Origin: Ralstonia sp. A12
Lineage (GTDB): Bacteria; Pseudomonadota; Gammaproteobacteria; Burkholderiales; Burkholderiaceae
Direction of reading: 5' to 3'
Assembly (NCBI RefSeq): GCF_000801955.1
Contig: NZ_JSZO01000006.1
Coordinates: 1-64,000, forward strand
Length of the DNA stretch: 64,000 nucleotides
Shown here: in pieces, positions 1 to 10,351 of the stretch
Layout of the letters: each line of letters starts with the position of its first letter
Position numbering within the stretch: position 1 is the first letter of the stretch
Program-made: the position numbers and the translations under genes
Notes under the pieces: model-generated
The model's database searches: none
What the model was told of the DNA's origin: nothing
Seen by the model: only the letters and a program-made list of their open reading frames with translations

Positions 1-84
1 CAAAAAAGCTGACAAGCCCGGAGCGCCGCGACCCCAGGGCCATATCGCGAGTACAGAGCCTTCGTTGGTAAGCTCAAATGCTGC

Positions 85-3000
85 TCACCATGCAGCACGG
101 GCGCGATGCAGAGCCGCTACGCGGTCCAATTGCTCAAGAAGGTCTCGCGGGGCGGCCACACCCGTCGCAATTGCCGCCGCCTGAAGTAACTGGGCTAGCT
201 GCTGCGGAGGGTTTCCGTCGTCATGAATCGCCTCATTCAGTAGGCCAACGGACATGCGAGGTGAGAGTAGTAGCGCGGGCGTTCTAATGTGCTCCCGCCA
301 CATTGTTGAGAACGCCTTCGCCAACGATGCTAGTGCTCCATCGAAACACACTACGCTCGACATCTTCGGCAACCATGCCAGAGCGATAGCTTGACAAGTC
401 GCAGTCACTCTTGGCTTGCGGTGCTTCTCCAAAAGAAGCCGGAAAACTGCACCCAACCGGTCAATTGAAGGCACATTGACATCATTGAAGATCCCTGGAG
501 CGTTACTTGCATTGACGGAAACGACACGCAAGGCAGTCCGCACGTCTTCAATCAAATAGGAGCTATAGGCTCGCACCTCGAAATCTCCAATCCAATCATC
601 TGCAAGTGCATCCATTGAACCGCCAGAGAGCGCGCGGAGGAGTAGTGCCAGGGAAAATGCCGGCGCCATACCCATCGGAGCAGATCGATCAGCGTCTTCA
701 ATTTCGGCGTCGTAGAGCGACGCCGGATCCAAGGAACTCCTCTCTTGAGCCCGCCTTCGCCAAAAATACTCGTTTAGGCGATAGACGCAGCTAGACAAGC
801 CTTCCAATTGGCCACTCGCAACTACTTCGTCACATCGAAGCGACCAGAACTGATAGCCAGCAGCTACCACTCTGGAGTCGCCTAGCAGTGAACGTAGGCG
901 ATCAATGCCGCTGATATTGACATTGAGAAGCGAGGCGATCTCCACCAAGAAGGCGGTCGCCATATCTGAAGGGAGTTTCGGCAGTTCAGCGATTTGCTTG
1001 TCTCGGCCTGGATTGCTGCATTGTCCAAGGATAGGTTCGTGAGCAGGCTCCGCTCCAAATTTTCCACGAAGTTGCTCCAGCATCCAGAGGAGCACATGAC
1101 CACCAAGCTTCTTGGCTGCAAAAAGATCAAACTGCTTACTCGGATCGAAGTCTTGTTCAAAGGCTGACAGTCCTTCGAGTAGAAGCGAGATGACCCACGT
1201 CCTAGCTCCATCTTTGAAAGCACAGTACGCAGCATCAAATAAAGCACCTCCTGCTGTTGCGGGCATTGAGCTCTCGCTCGCGCTTCGAGCCGCGCTTTCA
1301 AACCACTCGGAAGCAGAGCCAAAGTCTCGAAGCGTGCCAGCCGCGATTCCAGCTTTGCGAAGAGTTAAAGGATCACGTACGAGCCGGTCTCCGTTGGAAG
1401 ATATCCGCCATAGAGAGTCTTTCCACAGGTCCAAAGACTGCTTGAATTGTTGTCGACCAAAATAGACTGCTGCCTCCTGAGCAATCAACACGGGAGATTC
1501 CCCGAATTGCCCAGCCGCTTCACGCAGGCACGTGATGGCCTCCACGTTGCGAGACAGGTGGTCCTCGTATAGGATCGAAAGCACTCGGGCCACAGCGCCA
1601 CCCATCGACGCTGCGCCCCACTCCTTCGCGCGGCGCAGCATTCGACGCATGGTTTGCTCAATAAGCTGCCAACGTGGCATCTCCCGATTGATCTCACTCC
1701 TCCAAGGCCCCTCAACGAAGAAATTGCTGTTGCAGAACAAAGGGATAGCAAATGCCTTCAACATGCGCTCGCGGGCCGCTGGCACTGATGATTCGAGCGC
1801 GTCTAGTAGGTCCCGTAGTAGGTCAATACTGTCGCAGCGAACAAAGTTGAAACCGAATAGCACCGCGATCCAATCTGCATCTTTTACCTCGCCGTAGGGA
1901 CAAAGGTCAGCGCACAACTGCTTGTCGAAGGGCGCCTTGGTGAGCACGCCCTCTAAGCGATGCAACTCTTCGAGGGCGTGAATCAAGTTGTGTGCCCCAA
2001 AGGATTGTTCGGTCGAGTCGGCAATCGATATTGCCCACATGAACTGGATCACATCCCGCTGTTCTGTGTCCTCAATCCGACCGATTGCATCCTTCCACTC
2101 CATAGCCAAAGCCGGAAGCAGCGAAGGCTGTTGCTTCTTGGCTATTCGGAATTGCATCAATCTCAGAAGCGCAATGCTGCGCGCACTGAATCGCCCTACC
2201 CCCTTGTCATCATCGCGCCCAACAAACACCATGGGTAAGAGAAGCTCCGCCGCGGCACCTTCCAAGATCCGCCTTTCGGCTGAGAAGGAAACCATAAGCA
2301 TGGCCAAACGCGCGTCGTCGCCACTTTCCCATGCGTGCATAAATAGCGGGAATGCTTTGTCTACTGAGACAGAATGCTCTCCCGTGATTGCGTCAAAGAT
2401 GCAGGCATGTACGCGTGCCACCTTGGTCGAGGTCCACGCTTTCGTTGCCTGCTGAAAGAGCAATGCGGTGATTCTGTACTCCTTCGACCTGTGGCTTTCG
2501 ACCCAGCGACCAACCAAGCGATCAAGAGCGTCCCCTGCTGCAGGTAGCCCCAAAAGAGACTCTCCCATCGATACGATTACTTGTCGGCCCAGAGGACAAA
2601 AAGCCAAGCTAAGGGAATAAAGCAGTTCGAGGTCTTGCTGTTGAAGCGTCCGTGCCGCCGTGTGTCGAGCGAAGGTACGTGCCTCCTCGATACTTGTTGG
2701 TGCATTGTTGAGCATGGTGCTCGGTGAATCTATCCAACCTGTAGCTTGCAGTTCCAACCCGAGAAGGTGGACCAGCTTGGGGTGACCGCCACCGCTTCGC
2801 GCAAGAATCGCTGATGCAAACTGTGGAGCCTTTTCGTCAGGGCAGCCTAGGTCGGACAGAAACTCTACTACCTCTTCGCGCGCAAGGTCAGGGACAGGGC
2901 AGATATGGATGCGATTTGTCCGCAACCTAGGATCGATCGCCTCAGGATTCACACCCTTCGCTGTAAGAATCAGAAAGCGCGACTGTCGAGCACACTCTTC

Positions 3001-4209
3001 GATCAACACGCAGAACCGCGCCCAAATAGCTTGGGCAATGCTGTTGGCGACTGGAAAATCGTCAACAATCACAGCTCCTTTCGAGGGTACCGTACGAATT
3101 GACACAAGTAGTTGATCTAGGGCTGAGGGCAAGGATGCGTCGCTCAAGGCGGATAAATCAACCCAGCACGCGACGCCGCCAAGCTCTTTTCCGATTAGAC
3201 TGGCCACCGTTGTCTTTCCACGTCCCTCAGATCCGACGACCAAGATTGGGCTACCCTGCTTGACACTCGTTTCGACGAGTGAGCGACGCGGCAAATGAAA
3301 TGGAGGTAGTGATGGCTCTACACCAAGCGTTGCCGATCCAAACTCAATGGCGCTGGGATACCCCAGGCCATGGCCACCGCAGGCGGCTAGCGCCTGCGCC
3401 AGAAGGGCACTTAGCCCTCGTCTTGCTGGCAACATGACGCTAGTTTTAGCTTCGAAAACCTTGATGAGGTCAGCCCGCGTCAAGCTGCGGAGTACTGGGT
3501 CTCTTTCTTTGATGATCTTCGTGCAATGATTCAGCAGACCATCGACAGCCTTGCGAGATTCATTTGAATCGATGTCGCGCTCGTCGCCGAACTCTATGGC
3601 CATCCGCTCTACAGCAAGCTGTACGGCCTCGGTAGAGGGTTCATTTGTCGCCCAAACGATGCGTTGAAATAGCTTCGACCGGAGTTGTCCCGCCTCGCCT
3701 AATTCAAGAAATCGCAGCAAACTGGGGGTACGCAATGTCGTGCCCAGATAGCGGGCGAGCCGCAAAGCGGCCTCGTCGTCCCCATCGGCAGCGATTCTCC
3801 AAAGGTCAATACCTCTGAGGCCATTAAAGGGATTGCCTTGCTCTGATCCGATATCGCCACGCGTGACAAACCGCATTTTTAGGGATGGGCGGTCACGGTT
3901 CCGTTCGATGTGCAACCAGAAGTTCTCAATGGCGTCGCGAACATCTTTGGAGCCGAGCGTAATATTTTTCCCGGAGTTCTTAACCTGAAACGTTTCAGCA
4001 TCATCTCCATCCCCCATAAGGTCGAAGTCTTCGGCCCCCTCGAGATAGAGTACTTGGCCCGCCTCGAGACACATCCAGGCCTCGACGGAACGCCAAACTT
4101 GGTAGTCGTATCCCCGAAGCGCATCGATCGCTTGTCTGCGGATATCAGCTGCAAGCGGGGCTGAAGAGGTCTGTCTCTGAGTTGGATTCACGGATAGTTT
4201 TCCGGGCAA
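85..4209 (-). CDS. STAND NTPase with N-terminal Cap4-like nuclease domain; candidate Avs-type anti-phage protein
   Basis: 1374 aa. Residues about 25-170 resemble the Cap4/DUF4297 nuclease fold: GYDYQ (33-37), then LEGAEDFDL (56-64) and FQVK (74-77), which supply the acidic residues and QxK of a PD-(D/E)XK site. A Walker A loop GSEGRGKT lies at 326-333, a Walker B-like VIVDD at 380-384, and a sensor-like RFLILTAKG at 411-419. The rest, to the C-terminus, is helical and partly TPR-like (around FKQSLDLWKDSLW and FGSASEWFESAAR). This order (nuclease, STAND ATPase, helical sensor) is that of Avs-type defence proteins, in which the C-terminus recognises a phage protein and triggers the nuclease; that role is inferred here. 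The start is TTG at 4209, with GGAGG only 4 bases upstream; GTG at codon 7 is an alternative. Third codon positions are much less GC-rich than in purL next door, suggesting transfer. No partner gene is visible. Confidence 0.75.
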   Translation of the reverse strand: MPGKLSVNPTQRQTSSAPLAADIRRQAIDALRGYDYQVWRSVEAWMCLEAGQVLYLEGAEDFDLMGDGDDAETFQVKNSGKNITLGSKDVRDAIENFWLHIERNRDRPSLKMRFVTRGDIGSEQGNPFNGLRGIDLWRIAADGDDEAALRLARYLGTTLRTPSLLRFLELGEAGQLRSKLFQRIVWATNEPSTEAVQLAVERMAIEFGDERDIDSNESRKAVDGLLNHCTKIIKERDPVLRSLTRADLIKVFEAKTSVMLPARRGLSALLAQALAACGGHGLGYPSAIEFGSATLGVEPSLPPFHLPRRSLVETSVKQGSPILVVGSEGRGKTTVASLIGKELGGVACWVDLSALSDASLPSALDQLLVSIRTVPSKGAVIVDDFPVANSIAQAIWARFCVLIEECARQSRFLILTAKGVNPEAIDPRLRTNRIHICPVPDLAREEVVEFLSDLGCPDEKAPQFASAILARSGGGHPKLVHLLGLELQATGWIDSPSTMLNNAPTSIEEARTFARHTAARTLQQQDLELLYSLSLAFCPLGRQVIVSMGESLLGLPAAGDALDRLVGRWVESHRSKEYRITALLFQQATKAWTSTKVARVHACIFDAITGEHSVSVDKAFPLFMHAWESGDDARLAMLMVSFSAERRILEGAAAELLLPMVFVGRDDDKGVGRFSARSIALLRLMQFRIAKKQQPSLLPALAMEWKDAIGRIEDTEQRDVIQFMWAISIADSTEQSFGAHNLIHALEELHRLEGVLTKAPFDKQLCADLCPYGEVKDADWIAVLFGFNFVRCDSIDLLRDLLDALESSVPAARERMLKAFAIPLFCNSNFFVEGPWRSEINREMPRWQLIEQTMRRMLRRAKEWGAASMGGAVARVLSILYEDHLSRNVEAITCLREAAGQFGESPVLIAQEAAVYFGRQQFKQSLDLWKDSLWRISSNGDRLVRDPLTLRKAGIAAGTLRDFGSASEWFESAARSASESSMPATAGGALFDAAYCAFKDGARTWVISLLLEGLSAFEQDFDPSKQFDLFAAKKLGGHVLLWMLEQLRGKFGAEPAHEPILGQCSNPGRDKQIAELPKLPSDMATAFLVEIASLLNVNISGIDRLRSLLGDSRVVAAGYQFWSLRCDEVVASGQLEGLSSCVYRLNEYFWRRRAQERSSLDPASLYDAEIEDADRSAPMGMAPAFSLALLLRALSGGSMDALADDWIGDFEVRAYSSYLIEDVRTALRVVSVNASNAPGIFNDVNVPSIDRLGAVFRLLLEKHRKPRVTATCQAIALAWLPKMSSVVCFDGALASLAKAFSTMWREHIRTPALLLSPRMSVGLLNEAIHDDGNPPQQLAQLLQAAAIATGVAAPRDLLEQLDRVAALHRARAAW

Positions 4210-4652
4210 GGCCCCTCCAAGTCATAGTAAATACCCAAATTACATGGAGGCAAGGCGACATCAAGGGCAAAGGATATCTACAAATCTGATCACTGGATTA
4301 ACTGCATTAGTGAGAATATGCCATGCCCTCTTTTTCTCCGCCTTTGGTTGGCAGGGGTACGCTAGGCATGCATTTGAGAAAAAACTTGAGCGCAGGCGCC
4401 CTTCCATGCGCTCTTGTCGCGAAACCGTTTGGACACGCTTGGCAACTGGCGCTCACTGGATCGAGAGCAATCGATCTTCGTATTGGATACTCGTGACATT
4501 GATCATCCCCACACATTCCAACAGCGATCCCCCGAGAAACCACATGGAGCGGCGCGCTGCCTTGCTTGTGTTGGTCCTCGAACCGCAGAAGCGTTTCTAT
4601 CCGTGACTAGGTCGGCACGGCCTATAGGGGTTGCGAGTTGAAAACCTCAAGG
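4210..4652. other. gene-poor, relatively AT-rich spacer
   Basis: About 440 bases between the nuclease-STAND gene and the terminator of the next gene. The open frames on both strands have no recognisable domain, good ribosome binding site or Ralstonia-like codon use. The only assignable element is the TTGGAGGGG ribosome binding site of the upstream gene at its left edge. No tRNA, integrase remnant or terminal repeat was recognised. It probably holds the promoter of the STAND gene and the scar of the insertion. Confidence 0.4.
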
Positions 4653-4686
4653 AAAAACGCGCCGAGGTCACCCCCGGCGCGTTTTT
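4653..4686 (-). terminator. intrinsic terminator of the Pr6Pr gene
   Basis: Perfect inverted repeat AAAAACGCGCCG / CGGCGCGTTTTT with a 10-base loop. It lies 25 bases beyond the stop of the minus-strand Pr6Pr gene. Both flanks are A/T runs, so it could work in both directions. Confidence 0.85.
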
Positions 4687-4710
4687 CTTTGATCACTACA
4701 GCAAACGGGA

Positions 4711-5400
4711 TCAACCCACGCTGCCGCCAGCCTCCTGCTGGCGGGGCATCAACACCAACGGCGCAGGTACCCAACGGTCCAGCCCCTTGAACAGCAAGAC
4801 CAGAACACTCGACCCAGCAAGCACCGCCGCTGTGTTCGCCAGCGCAGCCGGATAGCCGATCTTCGCCACATTCAAGAACGGATAGGGATACCACCCACTC
4901 AAAGCGCCGTGCACGAAGGTGTACGCAAGCCATGCCGCCGGCCAGATGAGCGACAGCGCGACGGTCGACCACCCGATGCGGGGCCGGGGGCCAAACAGCA
5001 GCCAGCCGACCAGCGCCATCCATGGCGAGACGTAGTGAAAGCCGTTTGACGCCAGAAGCGCCAAGCCCGTTGCCTTCGAGATCGGCGCCAGCACGATGTG
5101 ATACACCAGCCCCGTCGTCGCGATGCCGAGCAAACCATCCAGCCTGAGTACGCGCCACCATTTGCCATCTCGCGCAGGGTCCATCACGAGAGAGATGGCA
5201 GCCGCCGCAACCAGGAGGTTGCTTTGGATGGTGAAGTAGCTGAACAACCGGACAAGCCGCGTGGCAAGCGAGACCTGGCTGCCCACACCGCTGACGGTCA
5301 CGCTGAGCTGCACGATCAGTGCAACGACAATGACGGCGGCCAACACGGCGTGCCATGCCCGTGCCGGCCGCATCGGTGATGCGCTGATCAACTCAGCCAT
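4711..5400 (-). CDS. Pr6Pr family membrane protein
   Basis: 229 aa with about six hydrophobic segments, first at about 18-38 and last near 195-212. Conserved-looking patches are FSYFTIQSNLL, GLVYHIVLAP and FVHGALSGWYPYPFLN, as in the Pr6Pr family of six-helix integral membrane proteins. The function of the family is unknown to me. The gene starts 3 bases after the purL stop on the same strand, so the two are probably cotranscribed, and it ends at a strong hairpin. Confidence 0.75.
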   Translation of the reverse strand: MAELISASPMRPARAWHAVLAAVIVVALIVQLSVTVSGVGSQVSLATRLVRLFSYFTIQSNLLVAAAAISLVMDPARDGKWWRVLRLDGLLGIATTGLVYHIVLAPISKATGLALLASNGFHYVSPWMALVGWLLFGPRPRIGWSTVALSLIWPAAWLAYTFVHGALSGWYPYPFLNVAKIGYPAALANTAAVLAGSSVLVLLFKGLDRWVPAPLVLMPRQQEAGGSVG

Positions 5401-5403
5401 GCA

Positions 5404-8400
5404 TCACGCCATCCACTTGCGTGCATTGCGGAACATGCGCATCCACGGGCTGCTGCCGTCGCCGGCGGTTTCCCAGTCCTTCGGGTGCCAGCTCATCTGC
5501 ACCGCACGGAACACGCGCTCCGGATGCGGCATCAGCGCGGTGAAGCGGCCGTCGTGCGTCGTCACCGAAGCAATGCCCTGCGGCGAGCCGTTCGGGTTCA
5601 GCGGGTACGTCTGCGTGACTTCGCCACGGTTGTCGACGTAGCGCAGGCCGACGGCCACCTTGTCGATGTCGCCTTGCTGCGAGAAATCGGCATAGCCCTC
5701 GCCGTGCGCGACGACGATGGGGATGCGGCTGCCTTCCATGCCCGCGTAGAAGATCGACGGAGACGCTTCCACCTGCACGGTCACCAGGCGGCCTTCGTAC
5801 TGCTCCGACTGGTTGCGCGTGAACTTCGGCCATGCGCCCGCGCCCGGGATGATCGGGGCGAGGTTTGCCATCATCTGGCAGCCGTTGCACACGCCCAGCG
5901 CGATGGAATCGGTGCGGTTGAAGAACGCCGCAAACTGCTCGGCCAGCATGCCGTTGAAGAGGATCGTCTTCGCCCAGCCTTCGCCCGCGCCCAGCACGTC
6001 GCCGTAGCTGAAACCGCCGCAGGCGACGAAGCCCTTGAAGCCGGCCAGCGTGGTGCGGCCGGCCAGCAGGTCGCTCATATGGACGTCGTAGGTGTCGAAG
6101 CCGGCCTTGTCCATCGCGTAGGCCATTTCGATCTGCGAGTTCACGCCCTGCTCGCGCAGGATGGCCATGCGCGGGCGCGCGCCCGTGGCAATGAACGGCG
6201 CGGCCACGTCTTCCGCAATGTCGAACGTGAGCTTGGGCGAGATGCCCGGGTCTGCAGCGTCGAGGATGCGGTCGAATTCGCTCCGCGTGCACTCGGGGTT
6301 GTCGCGCAGACCAGCGATGCGCGAGGAAACGTCCGTCCAGGTGCGTTGCAGTTCGATGCGGGAGGCGCTGAAGACCTTCTTGGCGTCGCGCCAGATTTCG
6401 ATATGGTCGTTGGCGTTCGGCGCGCCGATCACATGGCTGCAGCCGGCCAGGCCGTGCTCGCGCAGCACCGCAAAGACAGCGTCGCGCTGGGCCAGCGGCA
6501 CCTGGATAACGGCGCCGAGTTCTTCGGAGAACAGTGCACGCAAAGTCAGATCAGCGCGACGGCCGGAGACTTGCTGCGCCCAGTTCTTGGCGTCGCCATG
6601 GTCCGCGCCGTGTTCGTCGAGCGTGAGCATGTCAACGTTGATCGACACGCCGCAATGGCCGGCAAAGGCCATTTCGCTGACGGTCGCCCACAGGCCGCCG
6701 TCGGAGCGGTCGTGGTAGGCGAGCAGCGAACCACTGGCGTTCAGTTGCTGGATCGCGGCGAAGAAGCGCTTGAGGTCTTCCGCGTCGTCCACGTCGGGCA
6801 CGCTGTTGCCGATCTGCTGCGTGACCTGCGCCAGGATGCTGCCGCCCATGCGGTTCTTGCCACGGCCCAAGTCAATCAAAATCAGCGTGGTATCAGCTGG
6901 CGCGTTGGTCGATTCGACTTGCTTGAGCTGCGGGGTCAGCGTCTTGCGCACGTCCGTCACCGGCGCGAAGGCCGAGACGATGAGCGACACCGGCGCCACG
7001 ACTTCCTTCGCTGCGCCCTCATCTTCCCACTTGGTGCGCATCGACAAGGAGTCCTTGCCCACCGGAATGCTGATGCCCAGTGCCGGGCACAGGTCCATGC
7101 CGACAGCCTTGACGGTGTCGTACAAACGGGCGTCTTCACCGTTCACGCCGCAGGCGGCCATCCAGTTGGCCGACAGCTTGAGTTGCGTGAGCGATTCGAT
7201 CGGCGCAGCGGCGATGTTGGTGATGGATTCGCCGATCGCCATGCGGCCCGATGCCGGTGCATTGATGACGGCCAGCGGGGTGCGCTCGCCCATCGTCATC
7301 GCTTCGCCGGTGTAGCCCTTGTAGTCGAGCGTGGTGACGGCCACGTCAGCCACCGGTACCTGCCACGGGCCGACCATCTGGTCGCGCGTGTTCAGGCCGC
7401 CGACGGTGCGGTCACCGATGGTGATCAGGAACGACTTGCTGGCCACCGTCGGATGACGCAGCACGTCGCGTGCGACGACTTCCAGGTCCAGGCCGGTGAC
7501 ATCCACTTCCGGCAGTTCCTGCGCCACGCGGCGCACGTCGCGGTGCATGCGCGGCGGCTTACCGAGCAGCACGTCCATCGGCATGTTGACCGGGAAGTGG
7601 TCGGCGCCATCCACCGGAGCATCGCTGTCGACCACCTGCAGTTGCTGCTCGTCGGTAGCAAAACCGACCACCGAGAACGGCGCACGCTCGCGCTCACACA
7701 TGGCCTGGAAGCGCGGGAAATCGCCCGGGGCGATGGCCAGCGTGTAGCGCTCTTGTGACTCGTTGCACCAGATTTCGGCCGGGCTCAGGCCCGACTCTTC
7801 GAGGTGCACCTGACGCAGGTCGAAGCGTGCACCCTTCTCAGCGCCGTCGACGATTTCCGGGAAGGCGTTGGAGATGCCGCCCGCGCCCACGTCGTGGATC
7901 GACAGGATCGGGTTGTCTTCGCCCAGTGCCCAGCAGGCGTTGATGACTTCCTGCGCGCGGCGCTGCATTTCGGGGTTGCCGCGCTGGACGGAATCGAAGT
8001 CCAGGTCAGCGGTGTTGGTGCCGGTTGCCATCGAGCTGGCAGCGCCGCCGCCCATGCCGATGCGCATGCCGGGGCCGCCCAGCTGGATCAGCAGCGTGCC
8101 GGCCGGCAGGCCGTGCTTGTGCGTGTGGCCGGCGTCGATGTTGCCGATGCCGCCGGCAATCATGATCGGCTTGTGATAGCCGCGCACGGTGCCGCCCACG
8201 TTTTGCTCGTAGACGCGGAAGTAGCCGCCCAGGTTGGGCCGGCCGAATTCGTTGTTGAACGCAGCGCCGCCGATCGGGCCTTCGATCATGATCTGCAGCG
8301 GCGAGGCAATGCGCTCGGGCTTGCCGATCGGGCCAGCGGCGGCTTCATCCGGATTGCGGTGTGCCACGGGCTGGGCCGTATCGCGGGCGTTTTCCCACGA

Positions 8401-9510
8401 TTGCACAGCTTCGGGCAACAGCAGGTTCGACACGGTGAAGCCGGTCAGGCCAGCCTTGGGCTTGGCGCCACGGCCAGTCGCGCCTTCGTCGCGGATCTCC
8501 CCGCCCGCGCCGGTCGATGCGCCCGGGAACGGCGAGATGGCCGTCGGGTGGTTGTGTGTTTCCACCTTCATCAGCGTGTGCGTGAGCGCTTCGCGGCGGC
8601 CGTATTGCGGCACGCCCGTCACGGCTTCGGTGCCGGCGTGCGGGAACCAGCGCTCGGCCATGCCGCCTTCCATCACGGCAGCGTTGTCCGAGTACGCGAC
8701 GATCGTGCCCTGCGGCGCGAGTTGATGCGTGTTGCGGATCATCGCGAAGAGCGATTTGTCCTGCGCCTCGCCGTCGATGGTCCAGTCGGCGTTGAAGATC
8801 TTGTGGCGGCAGTGCTCGCTGTTGGCCTGCGCGAACATCATCAGCTCGACGTCGGTCGGGTTGCGTTCGAGCTTGCGGTAGGCGTCGACCAGGTAGTCGA
8901 TTTCGTCGTCGGACAGGGCCAGGCCCATTTCGACGTTGGCGGCTTGCAGGGCACGGTTGCCGGCGGCGGCATCGCCACTGCCCAGATCGACGAAGCGCAG
9001 TGCCTTGGCAGGCAGCACGTCGAACAGGCCGTAACCCGCTTCGCGCGAGTCGATCACGGCTTCGGTCATGCGATCGTGCAGGTGCTCAGCCACGGCGGCG
9101 CGGGTGGCGTCGTCCAGGTGCTTGCTGTTACCTGTCAAGGCGCGGATGAGACCCTTCTTGCACGTGACGGTGAATTCCACGCCGCGCTCGATGCGGTGGA
9201 TCTGCGGCAGCGCGCAGTGGCGAGCGATTTCCGTCGCCTTGCTGGCCCACGGCGAGATCGTGCCGAAGCGCGGAATGACCACGAAGCGATCGCCCTCAAC
9301 CTCAGCCGGCGCGGGCGAACCATAGGTCAGCAGCGCTTGCACACGGGCGGATTCATCGGCCGACAGCGGCGTGTCGGCGGCCACGAAATGCAGGTACTGG
9401 GCACTGACGGCTTCGATATCAGGATCGATGCGCTTGAGGGTGGAAAGCAGGCGTTGCTGGCGGAAGGCGGACAGCGCGAGAGCGCCGGGAAAGCACGAGA
9501 AATGCGCCAT
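5404..9510 (-). CDS. purL: phosphoribosylformylglycinamidine synthase (single-chain PurL)
   Basis: 1368 aa from the ATG at 9510 ([13 protein letters not shown]). The frame stays open 32 codons further upstream, but those codons do not look coding. The enzyme makes FGAM from FGAR, glutamine and ATP in step 4 of purine synthesis. It is the long proteobacterial form: an N-terminal FGAR-AT domain, two AIRS-like synthetase halves ([17 protein letters not shown] in the first; GKDSLSM in the second) and a C-terminal class I glutaminase with Cys near 1208 (GVCNGCQMM) and the His-Glu pair near 1329-1331 (MPHPERVF). Length is normal. No attenuator or PurR-type site was recognised upstream. Confidence 0.98.
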   Translation of the reverse strand: MAHFSCFPGALALSAFRQQRLLSTLKRIDPDIEAVSAQYLHFVAADTPLSADESARVQALLTYGSPAPAEVEGDRFVVIPRFGTISPWASKATEIARHCALPQIHRIERGVEFTVTCKKGLIRALTGNSKHLDDATRAAVAEHLHDRMTEAVIDSREAGYGLFDVLPAKALRFVDLGSGDAAAGNRALQAANVEMGLALSDDEIDYLVDAYRKLERNPTDVELMMFAQANSEHCRHKIFNADWTIDGEAQDKSLFAMIRNTHQLAPQGTIVAYSDNAAVMEGGMAERWFPHAGTEAVTGVPQYGRREALTHTLMKVETHNHPTAISPFPGASTGAGGEIRDEGATGRGAKPKAGLTGFTVSNLLLPEAVQSWENARDTAQPVAHRNPDEAAAGPIGKPERIASPLQIMIEGPIGGAAFNNEFGRPNLGGYFRVYEQNVGGTVRGYHKPIMIAGGIGNIDAGHTHKHGLPAGTLLIQLGGPGMRIGMGGGAASSMATGTNTADLDFDSVQRGNPEMQRRAQEVINACWALGEDNPILSIHDVGAGGISNAFPEIVDGAEKGARFDLRQVHLEESGLSPAEIWCNESQERYTLAIAPGDFPRFQAMCERERAPFSVVGFATDEQQLQVVDSDAPVDGADHFPVNMPMDVLLGKPPRMHRDVRRVAQELPEVDVTGLDLEVVARDVLRHPTVASKSFLITIGDRTVGGLNTRDQMVGPWQVPVADVAVTTLDYKGYTGEAMTMGERTPLAVINAPASGRMAIGESITNIAAAPIESLTQLKLSANWMAACGVNGEDARLYDTVKAVGMDLCPALGISIPVGKDSLSMRTKWEDEGAAKEVVAPVSLIVSAFAPVTDVRKTLTPQLKQVESTNAPADTTLILIDLGRGKNRMGGSILAQVTQQIGNSVPDVDDAEDLKRFFAAIQQLNASGSLLAYHDRSDGGLWATVSEMAFAGHCGVSINVDMLTLDEHGADHGDAKNWAQQVSGRRADLTLRALFSEELGAVIQVPLAQRDAVFAVLREHGLAGCSHVIGAPNANDHIEIWRDAKKVFSASRIELQRTWTDVSSRIAGLRDNPECTRSEFDRILDAADPGISPKLTFDIAEDVAAPFIATGARPRMAILREQGVNSQIEMAYAMDKAGFDTYDVHMSDLLAGRTTLAGFKGFVACGGFSYGDVLGAGEGWAKTILFNGMLAEQFAAFFNRTDSIALGVCNGCQMMANLAPIIPGAGAWPKFTRNQSEQYEGRLVTVQVEASPSIFYAGMEGSRIPIVVAHGEGYADFSQQGDIDKVAVGLRYVDNRGEVTQTYPLNPNGSPQGIASVTTHDGRFTALMPHPERVFRAVQMSWHPKDWETAGDGSSPWMRMFRNARKWMA

Positions 9511-9657
9511 GGTGGGCAAGGCAGGCAGTAGCTGAAAGGAGGGTTCCCCGGCGTGCGCGGGAAAACCGCCATTGTACCTTGCCCTGCCCCTATTACCGAC
9601 CCTCAAATCGGCCTGAAATGCCCTTGCCGTGGCCGGAACTGGCCGAAAAGACCAGTT

Positions 9658-10236
9658 TTACAGCGATGTGGCCGAGCGGGCGGCCTGCTCGTACAGGCCT
9701 GTGAGCACACGCAGCAGGCGCGCCAGTTCGCCAATTTCGGCGTTTTCCTCGCCGCTGGGCGAAATATTGCTGGTCAGGCACTGCTCGCGGATCTCGCGGT
9801 AGCGGGCGCAGGCCTTTTCGCCAGCCGCGGTGGTGGTGTAGGTGACTTCCTTGCCGCTACGCGTACCCTCCACCAGCTCCATCCCCTGCAGCTTCTTGAG
9901 GGAATACGTCACGAGGTGGGTGTCTTCCACGTTGAGCACGAAGCAGATGTCGGCCAGCCGCTTGGCACGACCACGATGGTTGACGTGGTGCACCACCAGC
10001 ACATCGAGGAAAGTCAGGTCGCGCACGCCGGCAGCAGCCATGCAGCGCACGCACCAGCGGTTGTAGGCGTTGTAGGCCGTGTTGAGCGCAAATTCGAACT
10101 CCGACAGCTCCGGGCTGCGCGCCGACACCAGATGCGACGAAGAGACGATCGGCCCACCGGCACGTTCCCCTCTCTCGGCTTCGTTGGCGGCAGCTTGCGG
10201 CAGATCAGCTTTCGGGGTGGTCGGCGATTTAGACAT
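9658..10236 (-). CDS. MarR-like winged-helix transcriptional regulator
   Basis: 192 aa from the ATG at 10236 (MSKSPTTP); an in-frame ATG at 10245 would add three residues. The first 45 residues are polar and look disordered. The rest is a winged-helix fold of MarR type: LTFLDVLVVHHVNH, then the helix-turn-helix LADICFVLNVEDTHLVTYSLKKLQ and the wing GKEVTYTTTAAGEKACARYREI. The C-terminal helix ELARLLRVLTGLYEQA would dimerise. It lies alone between purL and the divergent NAD(P)H-hydrate repair gene; nothing indicates its effector or targets. Confidence 0.8.
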   Translation of the reverse strand: MSKSPTTPKADLPQAAANEAERGERAGGPIVSSSHLVSARSPELSEFEFALNTAYNAYNRWCVRCMAAAGVRDLTFLDVLVVHHVNHRGRAKRLADICFVLNVEDTHLVTYSLKKLQGMELVEGTRSGKEVTYTTTAAGEKACARYREIREQCLTSNISPSGEENAEIGELARLLRVLTGLYEQAARSATSL

Positions 10237-10351
10237 GCGGGACATGCGCAACTCGGGTGCGAAAAGGGGCGGAATCGGTCTGAAACGCGGGCTATTGTAA
10301 GAGAATAGATCGTCATGTCTGTTCCGGCGCGTCCACAGTCCCGCAGTCACC

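Noticed and set aside
4244-4606. 120-codon frame in the spacer beside the STAND gene
   Set aside because: No ribosome binding site, no domain, and composition like non-coding spacer.
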